A program made the translations under genes and the position numbers. From the NCBI GenBank assembly GCA_025345505.1, contig JANVCC010000125.1:1563819-1627818 (forward strand): DNA of 64,000 nucleotides, in the 5' to 3' direction. This stretch comes from Todiramphus chloris collaris. Lineage: Eukaryota; Chordata; Aves; Coraciiformes; Alcedinidae. How positions within the stretch are numbered: the stretch's first letter is position 1; the number at the start of each line of letters is the position of its first letter. Positions 61,950 to 64,000 of this stretch are shown here, in pieces. The notes beneath the pieces are model-generated. The model was not told the origin of the DNA. It saw nothing but the letters and a program-made list of their open reading frames with translations, and made no database searches.

Positions 61950-62592
61950 TTTCACAGAGACGTCTTCTCAGCTTCCCTCGAATTTTATCGATGGCATTGT
62001 AATCGGAGACATGAAACACGTGAGCAGACTTGGGTTCTGAAGCAATCTCATCCAGTTCCTCTTTCAAGGCTTCACCAACACCCACGGCAAAGATCCTAAT
62101 CCCAGCCTGACGGGCTGCAGTGGCTGGATCCAAGACATAATCCTGGCTCCTTCCATCAGTCAAAAGGATAGCCACTTTTTTAACAGTTTGATCGTTAAGT
62201 CTCCCACCAGCTTCTTTGGAAAAACTGTAGGTGTTGATGTACCTGAGAGCATCTCCGGTGTTAGTATTACCCCCGTAATACTTAATTTTTCGCGCAGCCT
62301 CTTTGATTTCCTCACGGGTTTTGTACTTTCCCAGGTCGAACTCTGTGGTCGGACGATCACTGTACCGCACCACACCTACGCGGGTTTTGTCCGGGCCGAT
62401 CTCAAAAGTTTCCACCAAATTAGACACCCACTGACGAACTTTCTCAAAATCTTCTTTTCCGACGCTGGAGGAGGCATCCAAGATGAAGACAAGGTCATAG
62501 TGAACATTCTTGCAACCTGCAGGAGCGGCAGAAAATATTGCTAAGGGAAGATGAAAGAGGAGTACCAGACATACCAAATGTTCCCGACGCAT
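61950..62592 (-). CDS. COL22A1: COL22A1 first coding exon: signal peptide and vWA domain
   Basis: This exon encodes residues 1-214 plus the first base of codon 215 of the collagen XXII alpha-1 chain, a secreted FACIT-like collagen of tissue junctions such as the myotendinous junction. Residues 1 to about 22 form a signal peptide (basic MRRE start, then a Leu-rich core). Residues 27-213 form a vWA domain with the metal-ion-dependent adhesion site: DASSS (D39, S41, S43), the GGNTNT loop (T110) and LLTDG (D146). C27 and C213 bracket the domain and probably pair. The segments SVGKEDFEKVRQW and GVVRYSDRPTT match my memory of type XXII rather than the related type XXI. The ATG at 62592-62590 is chosen because TAG lies in frame three codons upstream and G is at -3. 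The donor GTAAGT is at 61949-61944, phase 1. No frameshift or stop is seen. Confidence 0.96.
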
Positions 62593-62641
62593 GGCTCCCT
62601 AGTGAGCAGTTTGGAGGAGGCAGCGAACCCTCCCCCCCATC
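62593..62641 (-). other. COL22A1: COL22A1 5'UTR segment of the first coding exon
   Basis: On the minus strand a pyrimidine-rich run ending CTTTCTCTGCAG (AG at 62643-62642) lies 49 nt before the ATG and looks like a splice acceptor. If used, this exon starts at 62641 with 49 nt of 5'UTR, including a G-rich stretch, and a separate non-coding exon 1 must lie further upstream. The in-frame TAG just before the ATG agrees with untranslated sequence. This is inferred from the splice signal only; transcription could instead start inside this segment. Confidence 0.6.
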
Positions 62642-64000
62642 CTGCAGAGAAAGTGCAGATCCTCAGCCTTTCTTCCTTGTGATTCACCTCATCTGCTTCA
62701 GAACATCTACAGATCGGCAGCACACAATTGGCTTTGAAATGCAAACCCTTTCCCCTTCCTGCACTACTAACTGCCTCTGCTCAGTTCTTTCACCTACACC
62801 ATCTGCATGCATATGAAGCTGTTTTTCTCAAACTTCATTGCAGTGCCTTTGCTCTGAGATGACCTTGGCGGATCAAGAGACCTGCCCTGCCCTCGCCTAT
62901 GCCAATCCCCACCGCGAAGAGGGAAGCTTTCGTGTTCCCTCTTGCGTTAACATCATGATTTATTTATACTTGGTTAGAAGCAGCTCTTTTGCTCAGCATG
63001 GTACGGTGGGGAAGCAAGCTCACAACAAGATTATCTTGATTTTGAAGTGCTCTGCCGCTGACTATCGACCAAAGGATGATTCACTGAACACTGGGATGGC
63101 TTCCTTGACAACAAAGGACAGTCTCTTTGTAAAGGAAAAGTCCACTTATCCTCATAACCATCCTTTTTCTTTCAGTCATGATATTTGTAATCTGAGGCCT
63201 GCGTCATCCCAAAAGGGAAATGTATTTTAAGTGCAGCTTGCTTGCCCTGTGAAGCAGAATCGATCATATATGTCGGCCATCTGCCAAGAAAGTAGATCTC
63301 CCAGGAAAGATTTTCTAGCTCTTTCTGAACGCGTGCAAACCAGGAGGCAAAAGATTCACAAACGTCCCACAGATGCCAAAGATTTACCAACATAATGCCC
63401 CAGCTGGACAAAATGTATAGACACACCTATATTTACTTAATTCGCTATTACAGACCATAGTCCCGAACAAATGATGAGCTTCAAGGTTGAAAGCTGCTCT
63501 ACAAAGTCAGCTTGTCTATGGTCACAACCACCAACCATTGTCCATCCAGTAGTTCTTGTCTCACAAACTACAACTGCTTGTTTGAACGGAAGGTAAAAAT
63601 CTCATTTGACCAATGATGTGGGGAACAAGGCACATAAAACATGACAAAAGACGGAGAGCTGGTCCACACCAGTGCCTGTGCCACTTTATTTCTCTGAGTA
63701 AGAGCTTTTCTACATCCCACTGAAGTGGAGATGTTCTATCTGGCCCCAAGCCTGTTGGCAGTTGCTTTTAAATCCTACTGCTTTACCAGGATCTGAGCTG
63801 GCAGCCCACATCTACCCATGCCCACTGAGGGTAGATGTGTTCCGTTGACACCTATTCCACTGCAGGACCCCAATTCCTCCAGCTGGTCCCACCAGAACCA
63901 TGTTAATAGTCTCCTCCGGGCTGTGACCTGGACTCACCAGCAACCTACCTCCCTCGGATGGAAAAATCTGAGAGTATTTGTGAGAATACATAACTCCAGG
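62642..64000 (-). other. COL22A1: Sequence upstream of the COL22A1 first coding exon (probable intron 1)
   Basis: If the acceptor at 62642 is used, this is the 3' part of intron 1. I see no CpG island, TATA-type promoter or clear non-coding exon 1 here, and no CR1. The transcription start is probably outside the window. Confidence 0.55.

Noticed and set aside
1..64000. Microbial-type defence, transposon or operon systems, tRNA or rRNA genes
   Set aside because: Nothing on either strand supports them; gene structure, introns and CR1 content are those of a bird nuclear genome.

Overview
The window is nuclear DNA from a bird. The main reason is the interspersed-repeat content: about 30 copies or fragments of the avian/reptilian LINE CR1, many with the CR1 3' end (imperfect repeats of ATTCTATG). 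The single recognisable gene is a vertebrate collagen with large introns. The species cannot be fixed from sequence alone. Several CR1 copies are very similar to each other, so the lineage has had fairly recent CR1 activity.

The gene is COL22A1 (collagen alpha-1(XXII) chain), on the minus strand and read from right to left. Six coding exons could be placed by hand: 61950-62592 (signal peptide and von Willebrand factor A domain), 27962-28036 (linker), 12419-12530, 4874-4997, 1787-2062 and 470-550 (together the laminin-G/TSPN-like domain). All have canonical AG/GT boundaries and their phases join without a break. They give 1311 nt, or 437 codons, from the initiator ATG to the sequence just before the collagenous part. 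The Gly-X-Y exons lie beyond position 1. A 5'UTR segment precedes the ATG behind a good splice acceptor at 62642, so an upstream non-coding exon and the promoter lie further right or outside the window.

Layout, left to right: 1-469 start of intron 7; 470-5000 three LamG exons, a minisatellite and two plus-strand CR1 copies; 5-12.4 kb intron 4, with only plus-strand CR1; 12.4-28 kb intron 3, with a mix of CR1 including one arm of an inverted composite-element pair and a G20 tract; 28-62 kb intron 2 (33.9 kb), rich in minus-strand CR1, with nested insertions, a 220-bp purine tract containing a 10-N assembly gap, and many A/C-rich microsatellites; 62-64 kb first coding exon and upstream intron.

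I see no second protein gene, RNA gene, CRISPR array or microbial-type system. The most unusual item is a pair of elements at 9709-10262 (+) and 15205-15779 (-). Both carry the same roughly 155-bp segment that I cannot assign to CR1, joined to the same internally deleted CR1 3' end. They look like a composite, possibly non-autonomous CR1-derived retroposon. Exon boundaries are firm to the base; CR1 boundaries are eye estimates, usually good to about 5-20 bp.
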